Source: Bacteroides sp.
Lineage (GTDB): Bacteria > Bacteroidota > Bacteroidia > Bacteroidales > Muribaculaceae
Length of the DNA: 35,529 nt
NCBI GenBank assembly: GCA_014802265.1
Contig: JAAVCP010000063.1
Location: 1-35,529, forward strand
Reading direction: 5' to 3'
Positions 1 to 9,162 of the stretch are shown one piece after another. Under the pieces are notes generated by a model, which saw nothing but the letters and a program-made list of their open reading frames with translations, was not told the DNA's origin and made no database searches. How positions within the stretch are numbered: the stretch's first letter is position 1; the number at the start of each line of letters is the position of its first letter. The position numbers were made by a program, and so were the translations under genes.

Positions 1-103
1 ACGTAATATAGAATTTGTATCTTTATATAATTCAATCATATAATAACCTATTACGTGGAATGATTGCTGAATTATGGATTAATCAAATACACATTGCACT
101 TAT

Positions 104-161
104 AACATAATATGACATCAGCTACAACACAATCAAGTTGTAGCTGATGTCATATTATGTT
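104..161. terminator. Long perfect inverted repeat downstream of trkH
   Basis: The arms at 104-128 and 137-161 are exact reverse complements over 25 bp, with an 8-nt loop (acaatcaa). It lies 20 bp past the stop codon of the minus-strand trkH gene, so it probably ends the dxs-trkA-trkH transcript. It has no clear T-run on either side, so an RNA-stabilising hairpin is also possible. The remaining bases 1-103 hold no gene that I can see. Confidence 0.65.
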
Positions 162-181
162 GAAAACCTTATAATAAGGGA

Positions 182-1657
182 TTATTTTTTCCAGAAAGAT
201 GGAATGAAAAGAAGCAGGATAGTGAATAGCTCAAGACGACCTATGAGCATAATGAAGGAGAGAAGCCATTTTGCCACATCGGGAACATAATAGAAATTGC
301 CGCTTACTCCAGTGATGTCAGTGCCTAATCCGGTGTTGGATATCGCCGACAGACAAATAAAGAAACTGTCTTTAAGTGGGAGCCCTATCAGCGTGAGAAG
401 TGAACCACCAATAACAATAACAATCATATAAATGAACAGGAATGCCAGTGTCTTCATAAGTACCGGAGTGGGTGTTCCTTTACCATTAATGCAGACAGTT
501 GTGACAGCATTAGGATGCATCATCTTGAAAAACTCGTTTTTCAAGAACTTAAACAGCACAATAAAGCGGTCAATCTTTGCTCCGCCGGAGGTACTTCCGG
601 CACATGCGCCCATTATCATCATAATAACAAGTAATATCACTGATATCGGACCCCAATCACTAAAATCCGGTTCTGTCAATCCGGTGGAAGAAAGGATTGA
701 GATTGCCTGAAATAGAGGATCAATCGTTACGTCATCAATTGTGTGGGCAAGACCTCTTACAAAAAGGTTTATGGTGAGTATAAGATAGCAAATAAATATA
801 ATCCATATATACCATTTTAAAGCATCATTTGTGAAAGCCTGCTTTATATTTCCCATTATTGCCTTATAAAGCAGTGAAAAATTGACGCCTCCAATAAACA
901 TGAAAATAATCAGAATACATTTGATATACAGGCTGTCGGTTTGACTCATAGACATATCACTGGTAGAAAATCCTCCGGTAGACATGGTTGAAAGCCCATA
1001 ACAGATTGAATCAAACAATGACATCTTGGAGAAAGCAAGCAGAATAATAAGTAAAGAGGTCAGTCCTATATACACAAGCCAAAGACTCTGAGCGGTAAAG
1101 CTGACACGTGGTCGCAGCTTATCATGGGTTATACCTGTTACTTCGGCATTAAACAGTTGCATGCCTCCTTGGTAATTAAGCATCGGCAAAACAGCAAGTG
1201 TAAAAAGAATTATCCCGAGTCCACCTATCCATTGCACCACACAACGCCATATCAAGATAGAGTGGGGTACACCTTCCAGGGAGTTTAGCACGGAAGCTCC
1301 GGTGGTGGTGAATCCACTCATTGTTTCAAAGAAAGCATTTGTGACAGATAAATGAGTGCCACAAATTAGAAAAGGTAACATTCCAAACAGGGAAAGTATT
1401 ACCCAAGTAAGCCCTGTCAGCACCACAGCCTCGCGTTTCCCCATTTCTCGGCTTTTAGGCTTCATTGCTACCATAGCTGATCCACAACCGGCAGTGATTC
1501 CGATACAAATAAGAAACTGCCAGGCACTTTGCTCATGATATAGCAATCCGGTAATGAAAGGAATAATCATAAACAGTGCTTCAATGGTAAGAAGCCACCC
1601 GATCACACGCAAGAGCATGCGTAGGTTAATATAGCTTTTCTTTTGAATAACATGCAT
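182..1657 (-). CDS. trkH: TrkH/KtrB-type potassium uptake channel subunit
   Basis: This 491-residue membrane protein is the K+-translocating subunit of a Trk system in the inner membrane. About ten hydrophobic segments alternate with four pore-loop motifs typical of the Trk/Ktr/HKT superfamily: GFTTTGAS near residue 115, STMSTGGFS near 225, SSTGLTEPDF near 320 and SNTGLGTD near 440. Each has the central glycine of the selectivity filter. The length matches the family (about 480-490). The start at MHVIQKK lies 13 bp after the trkA stop, so the two are co-transcribed and should form one complex with TrkA as gating subunit. The protein looks intact. Confidence 0.95.
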   Translation of the reverse strand: MHVIQKKSYINLRMLLRVIGWLLTIEALFMIIPFITGLLYHEQSAWQFLICIGITAGCGSAMVAMKPKSREMGKREAVVLTGLTWVILSLFGMLPFLICGTHLSVTNAFFETMSGFTTTGASVLNSLEGVPHSILIWRCVVQWIGGLGIILFTLAVLPMLNYQGGMQLFNAEVTGITHDKLRPRVSFTAQSLWLVYIGLTSLLIILLAFSKMSLFDSICYGLSTMSTGGFSTSDMSMSQTDSLYIKCILIIFMFIGGVNFSLLYKAIMGNIKQAFTNDALKWYIWIIFICYLILTINLFVRGLAHTIDDVTIDPLFQAISILSSTGLTEPDFSDWGPISVILLVIMMIMGACAGSTSGGAKIDRFIVLFKFLKNEFFKMMHPNAVTTVCINGKGTPTPVLMKTLAFLFIYMIVIVIGGSLLTLIGLPLKDSFFICLSAISNTGLGTDITGVSGNFYYVPDVAKWLLSFIMLIGRLELFTILLLFIPSFWKK

Positions 1658-1670
1658 TTCAGAATTCCTT

Positions 1671-3005
1671 TCAATAAAACCATTTCTCGATTTTGCTGAT
1701 AGTGCCGTTCAGACAGAATACCACCACGAAATCTCCTGGCTGGATTTGAGTATTACCACCGATCAGTGTGTATTTGTTATTACGGGCAAGGGCAGCGAGA
1801 GTCATGCCAAAGGGTAGCTTGAGATTTTTAACCGGTGCTTTGGTGATTTTTGCTCCCGGTCGTACAACCATTTCAGCTACCTCAGCATCGGCAAGTGCCA
1901 GACATTTGGCATTGCTTTGGTCAGCATCAAGAAGAATCTTGAAGATATGGCTGGAGGCAAGCAATTTCTTATTTATAATTGTGCCGATATTTAGATTCTC
2001 TGCCTGACTTACAAACTGGAGATTCTCTACGTCAGCAATTGTCTTCGGGATTCCGAATTCTTTTGCGGAGAGACAGCTTAAAATATTTGTTTCCGGATAA
2101 TCGGTAAGGGCAAGGAAAGCATCAAATTGGTCAATATTATTTTCGCGGAGCACTTCAATATCCCTTCCGTCACCACATACGATCTCACAGTCAGGGAGCA
2201 GGGTTGACATTTCTTCGCAATGTTCGCGATCGTAATCTATAATCTTAATTCGATATTTGTCGTGAAACCTGATTGCAAATCTGACGGCAATTCTTGAGCC
2301 ACCCATAATGAGGGCTTTTTTTATCACTCTTTTTGTCTTACCACATAATTCACGAACCTCCTGCACAAATGGAGGGGTAGTAATGAAATAGACAATATCA
2401 TCAAATAATATCTCATCGTTACCACCCGGAATGATAGTAGTATTGTTACGCTTGATGGCAGCTACATGGAAATCGTGAGTTTTAACAGGGAGATCTTTCA
2501 GCTTGCGATTAATCAAAGGAGATTCACTGTGAAGCTTAACTCCGATCAGCAACAAGTTCCCATCGTGTAGTTCGCCCCAATAGCGTGCCCAATTATGGGA
2601 TAACGCCAGATTTATCTCACTTGCTGCGAGATCTTCCGGATATATAAGAAAATCACTCCCAATTTCGCGTAGCACCTGCCCGTTGGCAGGAATTAGAAAT
2701 TCACTGTTGTCGATGCGTGCCACAGTCTTCTTAGCTCCAAGATGTTTAGCTATGGCGCAAGAGGTGATGTTTCGGGTTTCGTATGGAGTGACAGCCACAT
2801 AAAGGTCGGCATTAGCTACTCCCACATCTCTCAATGTCTCAAATGACGAGGTTGACCCATTCCAGGTCATGAGGTTATAATTGTCGTTGATTACATCAAG
2901 ACGCTCCTGATCGCTGTCAAGCAAAATGATGTCTTGATTTTCATTAGACAACAGCTTTGCCAGATGCGAGCCAACTTCTCCCGCCCCTGCAATAACTATT
3001 TTCAT
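1671..3005 (-). CDS. trkA: TrkA, NAD-binding regulatory subunit of the Trk potassium transporter
   Basis: This 444-residue cytoplasmic protein gates the TrkH pore. It has the tandem architecture of TrkA: an RCK_N Rossmann domain starting at residue 1 (GAGEVGSHLAKLL, a GxGxxG nucleotide site), an RCK_C domain, a second RCK_N domain near residue 230 (MGGSRIAVRFA, a weaker glycine motif) and a second RCK_C domain at the end. The length is normal. Its ATG overlaps the dxs stop by 4 nt (ATGA), implying translational coupling. Direct adjacency to trkH supports the assignment. Confidence 0.95.
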   Translation of the reverse strand: MKIVIAGAGEVGSHLAKLLSNENQDIILLDSDQERLDVINDNYNLMTWNGSTSSFETLRDVGVANADLYVAVTPYETRNITSCAIAKHLGAKKTVARIDNSEFLIPANGQVLREIGSDFLIYPEDLAASEINLALSHNWARYWGELHDGNLLLIGVKLHSESPLINRKLKDLPVKTHDFHVAAIKRNNTTIIPGGNDEILFDDIVYFITTPPFVQEVRELCGKTKRVIKKALIMGGSRIAVRFAIRFHDKYRIKIIDYDREHCEEMSTLLPDCEIVCGDGRDIEVLRENNIDQFDAFLALTDYPETNILSCLSAKEFGIPKTIADVENLQFVSQAENLNIGTIINKKLLASSHIFKILLDADQSNAKCLALADAEVAEMVVRPGAKITKAPVKNLKLPFGMTLAALARNNKYTLIGGNTQIQPGDFVVVFCLNGTISKIEKWFY

Positions 3006-4933
3006 TCACTTTTAATTTTAGTGAAACAATTTCTGACAGCATTAATGATGCCTTCTCTATCATATCCGCAAAGGTGTTTAAGCTGCTCAACCGACCCTTG
3101 ATTTACCCACTTGTCATAGACTCCTAAGGAAATGACATTAATGTCACGGGTAACAGTGGTCAGAGCATCTTTCACAACTGAGCCGAAGCCACCAATAAGG
3201 GAGCCGTCTTCTACGGTTATGACATGCTTATATTTAGATGCCACGTCATGGAGAATTTTGCCATCAAGTGGTTTCATCCATATCATATCATATACATCGA
3301 CCGCAATACCTTCCTTCTGCAATTCTTCAGAGGCAGCTATTGCATCGTGAAGAACGGGACCGATTGTCAGGATGGCTATTTTTGCATTCTTTTTTCCCCT
3401 GGCAAGCCTACCATTACCAGGAATAATATCTTTCATCGGTGAGTGCCAATCAGGGTTAATCGCCTTTCCTCTGGGATAGCGAATTGCTAAAGGAGATTTT
3501 AGTGAGAGGGCAGTATGCATAAGGTTACGCAGAGTTTCTTCGTCAGCAGGAGAGGCAATTTTCATTCCCGGAATACAGTTAAGATATGCAAGGTCAAACA
3601 ATCCATGATGTGTCACACCGTCTTCTCCGACAATTCCCGCGCGATCTATACAAATAGTCACCGGTAATCCCTGAATTGCCACATCGTGGATAATGTTATC
3701 GTATGCTCTCTGAAGGAAAGAAGAATATATTGCTACGAAAGGCTTTTTACCGGCAGCTGCAAGTCCACCGGCAAAAGTGACGGCGTGTCCCTCAGATATA
3801 CCTACATCAAAAGCTCTGTGTGGCATTTCATGGAGAAGATGAGACATGGAGGTGCCCGTAGGCATAGCTGCCGTGATGCCCACTACAGACTCATCCTCCT
3901 TTGCAAGTTCAACAAGGGTTCTTCCAAACACCTCTTGCCATGGCAGAGGCTGGGAAACACTTTTTGAGGTTAACCTTTCACCTGTTTTTGCATCAAATTT
4001 ACCGGGTGCATGCCAGACTGTGGGATTCTCCTCTGCCGGCTGGTAGCCTTTACCTTTTACTGTGCATACATGAATCAGGCGAGGACCTGTCATGTCTTTA
4101 ATCTCCTTGAAGATTTTAACGAGCTTCACTACGTCATGACCATCAAAAGGTCCGAAATATCTGATGTTAAGACCTTCAAAGATATTTTGCTTTTTTGATA
4201 CAAGAGATTTTACTGAATTGCCGAAACGAATAAGGGCTCTTTTTCTGTTTTCAGTGAGAATTCCTTTTTTCCGGAAGTAACCAGCCATTTTATTACGCCA
4301 ACGGTTATATCCGGCAGAGGTGGTGAGGTCCGAAAGATAACGATGAAGTGCTCCTACATTGTTATCAATACTCATATCATTATCGTTGAGGACTATAAGA
4401 AGGTCGTTAGGATTATTGGACACATTATTAAGACCTTCAAATGCCAGACCCCCACTTATTGATGCATCACCGATAACTGCCACTGTCTTTCTGTCTTCCT
4501 GACCGGGAGTGCTTTTGTCAGCAATAGCCATGCCCAAAGCAGCCGAGATAGAATTGCCGGCATGACCTGCTATAAACGTATCGCTTGGGCTTTCAAGCGG
4601 ATTGGGGAAGCCACTTATACCATTTAATGTGCGCTGCTTATGAAACACATCTTTTCTTCCGGTTAAAATTTTATGGGCATACGCCTGATGTCCTACGTCC
4701 CACACGAGACGGTCATCGGGAGTATTATATACATAATGTAATGCCACAATTAAGTCTACCGCACCCATACTTGATGCGAAGTGACCCGGATTGACTGACA
4801 AATTGGCAATCAGGAATTCTCTGATTTCTTGACAAAGTTGTGGCAGCTGATCCTCCGAGAGTTTACGGATGTCGGCAGGTGAATTAACTTTTGACAGGAG
4901 TGGAGGCGTTGGGGCATCTATGTTGGGTTCCAT
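3002..4933 (-). CDS. dxs: 1-deoxy-D-xylulose-5-phosphate synthase
   Basis: DXS condenses pyruvate and glyceraldehyde 3-phosphate with thiamine diphosphate, the first step of the MEP isoprenoid pathway, in the cytoplasm. The 643 residues cover the whole family. Visible motifs are the N-terminal LSVNPGHFASSMGAVDL and WDVGHQAYAHKILTGR, the ThDP/Mg2+ motif GDASISGGLAFEGLNN (about residues 165-180), the pyrimidine-domain segment VGISEGHAVTFAGGLA carrying the catalytic Glu, and a C-terminal transketolase_C domain. The start lies 3 nt after the stop of the small upstream gene and the stop overlaps trkA by 4 nt, so it sits in the middle of an operon. The functional link to potassium uptake is not obvious. 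Confidence 0.97.
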   Translation of the reverse strand: MEPNIDAPTPPLLSKVNSPADIRKLSEDQLPQLCQEIREFLIANLSVNPGHFASSMGAVDLIVALHYVYNTPDDRLVWDVGHQAYAHKILTGRKDVFHKQRTLNGISGFPNPLESPSDTFIAGHAGNSISAALGMAIADKSTPGQEDRKTVAVIGDASISGGLAFEGLNNVSNNPNDLLIVLNDNDMSIDNNVGALHRYLSDLTTSAGYNRWRNKMAGYFRKKGILTENRKRALIRFGNSVKSLVSKKQNIFEGLNIRYFGPFDGHDVVKLVKIFKEIKDMTGPRLIHVCTVKGKGYQPAEENPTVWHAPGKFDAKTGERLTSKSVSQPLPWQEVFGRTLVELAKEDESVVGITAAMPTGTSMSHLLHEMPHRAFDVGISEGHAVTFAGGLAAAGKKPFVAIYSSFLQRAYDNIIHDVAIQGLPVTICIDRAGIVGEDGVTHHGLFDLAYLNCIPGMKIASPADEETLRNLMHTALSLKSPLAIRYPRGKAINPDWHSPMKDIIPGNGRLARGKKNAKIAILTIGPVLHDAIAASEELQKEGIAVDVYDMIWMKPLDGKILHDVASKYKHVITVEDGSLIGGFGSVVKDALTTVTRDINVISLGVYDKWVNQGSVEQLKHLCGYDREGIINAVRNCFTKIKSE

Positions 4934-4936
4934 TTC

Positions 4937-5125
4937 TTATTTCTTAGTATTTTCTTGGCGGAAATATTTTTTCCACAAAGGCACGAATATAATAATGCCG
5001 GAGGCGCCGATAAGGAAAATATTCTTAAAGGTGACGCCTCCACCCCGGAATAAAAGAGCATGACACAGCCACACCCAAACCAGGGCAAGAATGGTTAAGC
5101 CGGCAATTTTTACAACATTCATCAT
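4937..5125 (-). CDS. Small two-helix membrane protein heading the dxs-trkA-trkH operon
   Basis: A protein of about 62 residues, function not recognised. It starts MMNVVKIAG and has two hydrophobic stretches, one near residues 6-24 (IAGLTILALVWVWLCHALLF) and one near 32-48 (NIFLIGASGIIIFVPLW), ending in a charged tail (KKYFRQENTKK). The open frame extends upstream to 5158, but a good promoter occupies 5129-5159, so the longer start would lie inside the promoter. I therefore chose ATG at 5125 (5122 is equally possible). It is followed after 3 nt by dxs. Similar small membrane proteins often sit unannotated in Bacteroidales operons. A real gene is likely because of the tight coupling and clean hydrophobic pattern. 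Confidence 0.65.
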   Translation of the reverse strand: MMNVVKIAGLTILALVWVWLCHALLFRGGGVTFKNIFLIGASGIIIFVPLWKKYFRQENTKK

Positions 5126-5128
5126 TTG

Positions 5129-5159
5129 CGAAGTTAATACTTTTTTCTCACACTGCAAA
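5129..5159 (-). promoter_or_regulatory. Bacteroidetes-type promoter of the small ORF-dxs-trkA-trkH operon
   Basis: On the minus strand a TTTG (-33, 5156-5159) is followed by a 19-nt spacer and TAACTTCG (-7, 5129-5136). The expected transcription start falls at about 5122-5126, on or next to the ATG codons, suggesting a leaderless mRNA. Confidence 0.65.
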
Positions 5160-5338
5160 TCTTATGAGCCACTATTTTTGAAATCTTTTCTTTTTTACAA
5201 ATGTTTATTGCTGATTATCAATTATAAATGAGAAAAAGTAATAAAAAATACGTATTGTATCTTTCCAAATGGCATGTTTAGGTGTTATAGAGATATAAAT
5301 AATTAAACTCTTTATAATAATTTTAAAAAAGATTAACT

Positions 5339-6127
5339 ATGAAAACACGTACTCTTACTATTTCTTTATCGATGTTGCTTATTGTTATTGTGGCATGTAT
5401 TACGGCTGATGGTAGCAGAAAGTCAGACAACAGAGAATTTCTTGATAGCGTGGCACAAGGCGATGCAGGTAAAGAAATATTGATAAAAAGCGAAAGAGAT
5501 TCCTCATATCATTTCAGTAACCGAGAGGAAATGTTAAGATTCATGACTGAGTCAACACATGCTAAAGACTATGCGCAGGGCATTCTTCCTCAGATGGTGA
5601 ACGATGAGTATGATTATGCGAAACGCCTTCTTGAGAATACACATGATGGATTTATAGTAGTTGACAAGGGACGCATGAAGGTGATTAAATTTGATAAATA
5701 TGGCAAGGAGGTCACAAGTTTTGGAATGGCATGTGCCAAGAACTATGGAAATAAGCATAAAGGATGGGATTGCCGTACCCCGGAAGGGTTCTTTTCAGTT
5801 AAAAAGATTCAGAATAGCGAATCATGGCATTATGTTGATGAAAATGGTGTAGAAAGTCCTAAGACCGGTGAGTTTGGTCCTCGCTTTATTCGCTTGAATA
5901 CCCCACAGACAAATTCTATTGGAATCCATGGCACATGCGCCCCTTGGAGTATAGGAGGCAGAAGATCGCATGGTTGCATAAGGGTAACAAATGAAAATAT
6001 AATGAAACTTGTGGAAATGGTAGATTCCGGTATGCCGGTTATAATAACTCCCGGAAAAAAAGATATGGCTGTCAATGCTGAGGAGGGTTGTTATGTACCA
6101 TCAATCAAGACCGTAGTTGAAGTATAA
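5339..6127 (+). CDS. L,D-transpeptidase (YkuD domain) lipoprotein
   Basis: This 262-residue exported protein probably forms 3-3 cross-links in peptidoglycan or attaches proteins to it. The N-terminus is a lipoprotein signal (hydrophobic core, then lipobox IVAC with Cys20), so it should be anchored in a membrane facing the periplasm. The C-terminal half is a YkuD catalytic domain: His197 in HGT and the signature SHGCIR with Ser210, His211 and nucleophile Cys213. The region between (residues 30-105) is charged and not recognised. It is monocistronic: the divergent dxs operon lies upstream and a hairpin lies downstream. I saw no clear promoter match in 5160-5338, although TATTTTTG at 5173-5180 resembles a -7 box without a -33 partner. 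Confidence 0.88.
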   Translation: MKTRTLTISLSMLLIVIVACITADGSRKSDNREFLDSVAQGDAGKEILIKSERDSSYHFSNREEMLRFMTESTHAKDYAQGILPQMVNDEYDYAKRLLENTHDGFIVVDKGRMKVIKFDKYGKEVTSFGMACAKNYGNKHKGWDCRTPEGFFSVKKIQNSESWHYVDENGVESPKTGEFGPRFIRLNTPQTNSIGIHGTCAPWSIGGRRSHGCIRVTNENIMKLVEMVDSGMPVIITPGKKDMAVNAEEGCYVPSIKTVVEV

Positions 6128-6162
6128 AGGAGTTAATTATCCTGTTAAATAATAAGCGATGG

Positions 6163-6200
6163 GTGACTGATAAGGATTTTGCTAATCCGTTGTCAGTCAC
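6163..6200 (+). terminator. Probable terminator of the L,D-transpeptidase gene
   Basis: An imperfect stem with arms gtgactga...ggatt and aatcc...tcagtcac is followed by a T-rich stretch (ttattgttta). It lies 36 bp after the stop codon. Confidence 0.6.
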
Positions 6201-6307
6201 TTATTGTTTAGGTTTATTATCGATTATTAACGGTAGGGTAGGGGAGTGATTTAGAACTCTGATTAAAAAATTTATACAAAAATATGATTTATTTTAATTT
6301 TCGATGA

Positions 6308-6337
6308 TTGAAAAATTTGATTTTATCGTTAACTTTG
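6308..6337 (+). promoter_or_regulatory. Promoter of ftsK and the downstream gene train
   Basis: TTG at 6308-6310, a 19-nt spacer and TAACTTTG at 6330-6337 match the Bacteroidetes -33/-7 consensus. The ftsK ATG follows 18 nt after the -7 box, giving a very short leader. Confidence 0.7.
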
Positions 6338-6355
6338 CAGTTCGAAAATTGAAAT

Positions 6356-9157
6356 ATGAAAACAAAATACGACAACTATAATCCGGCAATTCCAGAGACC
6401 GAGGATGTTCCCGACTATGACACCCTTCCACCTCCTGCTGATTCTGCAAAACAGGAGGAAAAGCATACTCAAGAGTTGCCAAAAGCACCTGAAAGGAAGG
6501 AAAGGCCTGTCAATGTCAAGGAAAAGAGACCGCCTAAACCCAAGCCTAAGAAGGAAAAGATAAAAAAGAAAAAAGAAGAACCTACTGAGCCGCTGTTAGA
6601 CATTGCGATAGTCTCTGTCAAGAAATTTATTGAAAGTCAAACTTTTCGGTGGCTTCTTGGATTGTTCATGGGTTTTATGGCTGTTTACCTTGCTGTGTCG
6701 TTTCTTTCTTATTTCACGGCTTGTGTTAAAGACCAGTCAGAAGTAAACAACACTCCAATAGGCTATTCTATATCCATTGCAAATAAGGCAGGTGAAGGGG
6801 GTGCCCGAATATCAGAATTTCTTATAAATGAATGTTTTGGTTTAGGCTCATTAGTTATTGTCGGTTGGCTTTTTGCAATGGCAATGAAGCAGCTGGTAGG
6901 ACGCCCTAAATTTAAGTCGGTAGACTTTACAATAAAGTCTTTGGTGGCACTAATAACCGTGTCGTTGATAATCGGACTGCTTACTATCAGTCTACAATCA
7001 CCTGTAAACTGGGGAGGTTACCATGGCAGATATGTTAATGAATTCATAATTCATTTCTTTGGTTATACGGGAGCGATTATCTTGTGTCTGTTTATGGTGT
7101 CATGCTTCGTGGTTATCTGTTTGCGTGATTTAATCAACTGGATAATAAAGCTGAAGCATAAATATGATGAAAAGAAGCGAATAGAAGCGGAGAAAAGAGC
7201 ACTTCGTGAACAAAGAGAACAGGAAATTGAAGATATGCGCAGGTATGAACAGGCAGAAGATGCTAAAGGTAATGAAAGCGTTACGACTGAGTCTGAGTCT
7301 GAACTTGAATCTGAATCTGCACCACTTGTCGAAGAGGATGCTCACATGGTATTTGATACGGTTGAAACCGGTCTGTATAGCTCATTGCCTGATTTTGAAG
7401 ACGTTGTGGAAAAACATGATAAAAAAACGCAGGCGTCTGCTCATAGGGATAAGGAAGCGGTTGCTCCCAATACTGCCTCTTCGGTAGCTAAGGAACAGCC
7501 ACAACCGGCTGCCCCCTCTTCAAAATCGGATGCTTCTTCCACTCCATCTCCTGCTATAACCCCTAAGGCAACTGAACAGCCGGAAGAGAAGGTAGCAACG
7601 GAAGAGGAAATGAAAGTTAATGTCAACTCAATAAGTCAGATAGAACCATCTCGCACAGCCGATACAGAACTAATGCCTGGCGCACATCCTTATACTTTCC
7701 CACCGGTAGATATACTTAGAGAAGGAGTTGTGAAAGTAAGCGTTGATGCACAAGAGCAATTGGAGAATAAGGATAAGATTCGTAAGACACTGCTTGATTT
7801 TGGTATTCCGATCACGAGCATAGAAGCTACAGTTGGTCCTACGGTCACTCTCTATGAGATTGTGCCGGATAAAGGGGTGAGAATTGCTAAGATTCGTTCA
7901 CTTGTTGATGATATTGCATTGTCACTTTCAGCTGAGGGTGTGCGTATTATTGCTCCTATTCCCGGCAAAGGAACTGTTGGTATAGAAGTAGCTAACAAAG
8001 ATCCACAAACCGTGTCAATGCGTACTATCATCAAATCACGCACCTATCAGGAATCAAAATATAAGTTGCCTATTGCGATGGGCTCCACTATCTCTAATGA
8101 TGTCTATATAGCAGACCTGGCTAAAATGCCTCATCTTTTGGTGGCAGGTGCCACAGGACAAGGTAAGTCAGTGGGTCTGAATGCTATTATTGCCTCCTTG
8201 TTATATAGGAAGAGACCTGATGAACTTAAATTCGTCATGATTGACCCGAAGATGGTGGAATTCAGTCTTTATGCTAAAATAGAGAAACATTATCTTGCAA
8301 AGATTCCCGGTGCGGAAGATGCTATCATCACTGATATGGATAAAGTAGTGGCTACCTTAAATTCACTTTGTGTGGAAATGGATAATCGCTACCAGCTTCT
8401 GAAAGACGCTCATACAAGGAACCTTGTGGAATATAATGACAAAATCAAAGACCGCAAGCTTAACCCTCTTGACGGACATCGCTTCCTGCCATATATTGTG
8501 GTGGTGGTGGATGAGTTTAGTGACCTTATCATGACCGCCGGCAAGGAAGTGGAAATCCCTATTGCCAGGCTTGCGCAGAAGGCACGTGCCGTGGGTATGC
8601 ATGTCATAATAGCCACTCAGCGTCCTTCTACCAATGTGATCACCGGCATTATCAAAGCTAACTTCCCTGCTCGAATGGCATTTAAAGTAAGTTCGGGTGT
8701 AGATAGTAAGACTATTCTTGACACGACGGGTGCGCAGCAGTTAATTGGTAGAGGAGATATGCTTATCAGCAACAGTTCTCCGATGGTACGTGTGCAGTGT
8801 GCCTTTATTGACACCCCGGAGGTAGAGGAGATATGCGACTACATAGAGCGTCAACCTTATGGTCAAGGTGCCTACGAGCTACCGGAACCGGTCGTTGCCG
8901 GTTCTGACAGCGACAGTGAAATGGGTAATAATTTCGGCGACAGAGATCCCTTATTTGAAGAAATTGCACGCCTTATAGTAACTTCCAATACCGCCTCCAC
9001 TTCATCTTTGCAGCGACGTTATTCTATCGGTTATAATCGAGCAGGAAAGATCATGGATCAATTGGAGGCAGCAGGCATTGTCGGTCCGGCACACGGTGGC
9101 AAACCAAGATCAGTGCTTGTTGATGCAATTACACTTGAATCAATCTTAAATCCGTAA
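6356..9157 (+). CDS. ftsK: FtsK/SpoIIIE-type septal DNA translocase
   Basis: FtsK pumps chromosome termini through the closing septum and activates XerCD dimer resolution. The 933 residues read as: a charged Pro/Lys-rich cytoplasmic start (1-85), about four transmembrane helices (95-260), a long low-complexity linker rich in Glu, Ser, Pro and Ala (270-440), then the RecA-like motor with Walker A GATGQGKS at 598-605 and Walker B VVVVDEF near 717. It ends in a winged-helix gamma domain (about 865-925, including SLQRRYSIGYNRAGKIMDQLE) that reads KOPS sites. The length is normal for Bacteroidales (about 800-950). It heads a plus-strand series of closely packed genes; lolA starts 6 nt after its stop. 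Confidence 0.97.
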   Translation: MKTKYDNYNPAIPETEDVPDYDTLPPPADSAKQEEKHTQELPKAPERKERPVNVKEKRPPKPKPKKEKIKKKKEEPTEPLLDIAIVSVKKFIESQTFRWLLGLFMGFMAVYLAVSFLSYFTACVKDQSEVNNTPIGYSISIANKAGEGGARISEFLINECFGLGSLVIVGWLFAMAMKQLVGRPKFKSVDFTIKSLVALITVSLIIGLLTISLQSPVNWGGYHGRYVNEFIIHFFGYTGAIILCLFMVSCFVVICLRDLINWIIKLKHKYDEKKRIEAEKRALREQREQEIEDMRRYEQAEDAKGNESVTTESESELESESAPLVEEDAHMVFDTVETGLYSSLPDFEDVVEKHDKKTQASAHRDKEAVAPNTASSVAKEQPQPAAPSSKSDASSTPSPAITPKATEQPEEKVATEEEMKVNVNSISQIEPSRTADTELMPGAHPYTFPPVDILREGVVKVSVDAQEQLENKDKIRKTLLDFGIPITSIEATVGPTVTLYEIVPDKGVRIAKIRSLVDDIALSLSAEGVRIIAPIPGKGTVGIEVANKDPQTVSMRTIIKSRTYQESKYKLPIAMGSTISNDVYIADLAKMPHLLVAGATGQGKSVGLNAIIASLLYRKRPDELKFVMIDPKMVEFSLYAKIEKHYLAKIPGAEDAIITDMDKVVATLNSLCVEMDNRYQLLKDAHTRNLVEYNDKIKDRKLNPLDGHRFLPYIVVVVDEFSDLIMTAGKEVEIPIARLAQKARAVGMHVIIATQRPSTNVITGIIKANFPARMAFKVSSGVDSKTILDTTGAQQLIGRGDMLISNSSPMVRVQCAFIDTPEVEEICDYIERQPYGQGAYELPEPVVAGSDSDSEMGNNFGDRDPLFEEIARLIVTSNTASTSSLQRRYSIGYNRAGKIMDQLEAAGIVGPAHGGKPRSVLVDAITLESILNP

Positions 9158-9162
9158 GATAA

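Noticed and set aside
1..56. Short inverted repeat acgtaata/tattacgt at the window start
   Set aside because: Eight bases with a 40-nt loop in AT-rich DNA are easily due to chance, and the left context is missing.
7290..7320. Repetitive Glu/Ser codons in ftsK
   Set aside because: This is low-complexity linker of a kind common in FtsK, not a DNA repeat element.
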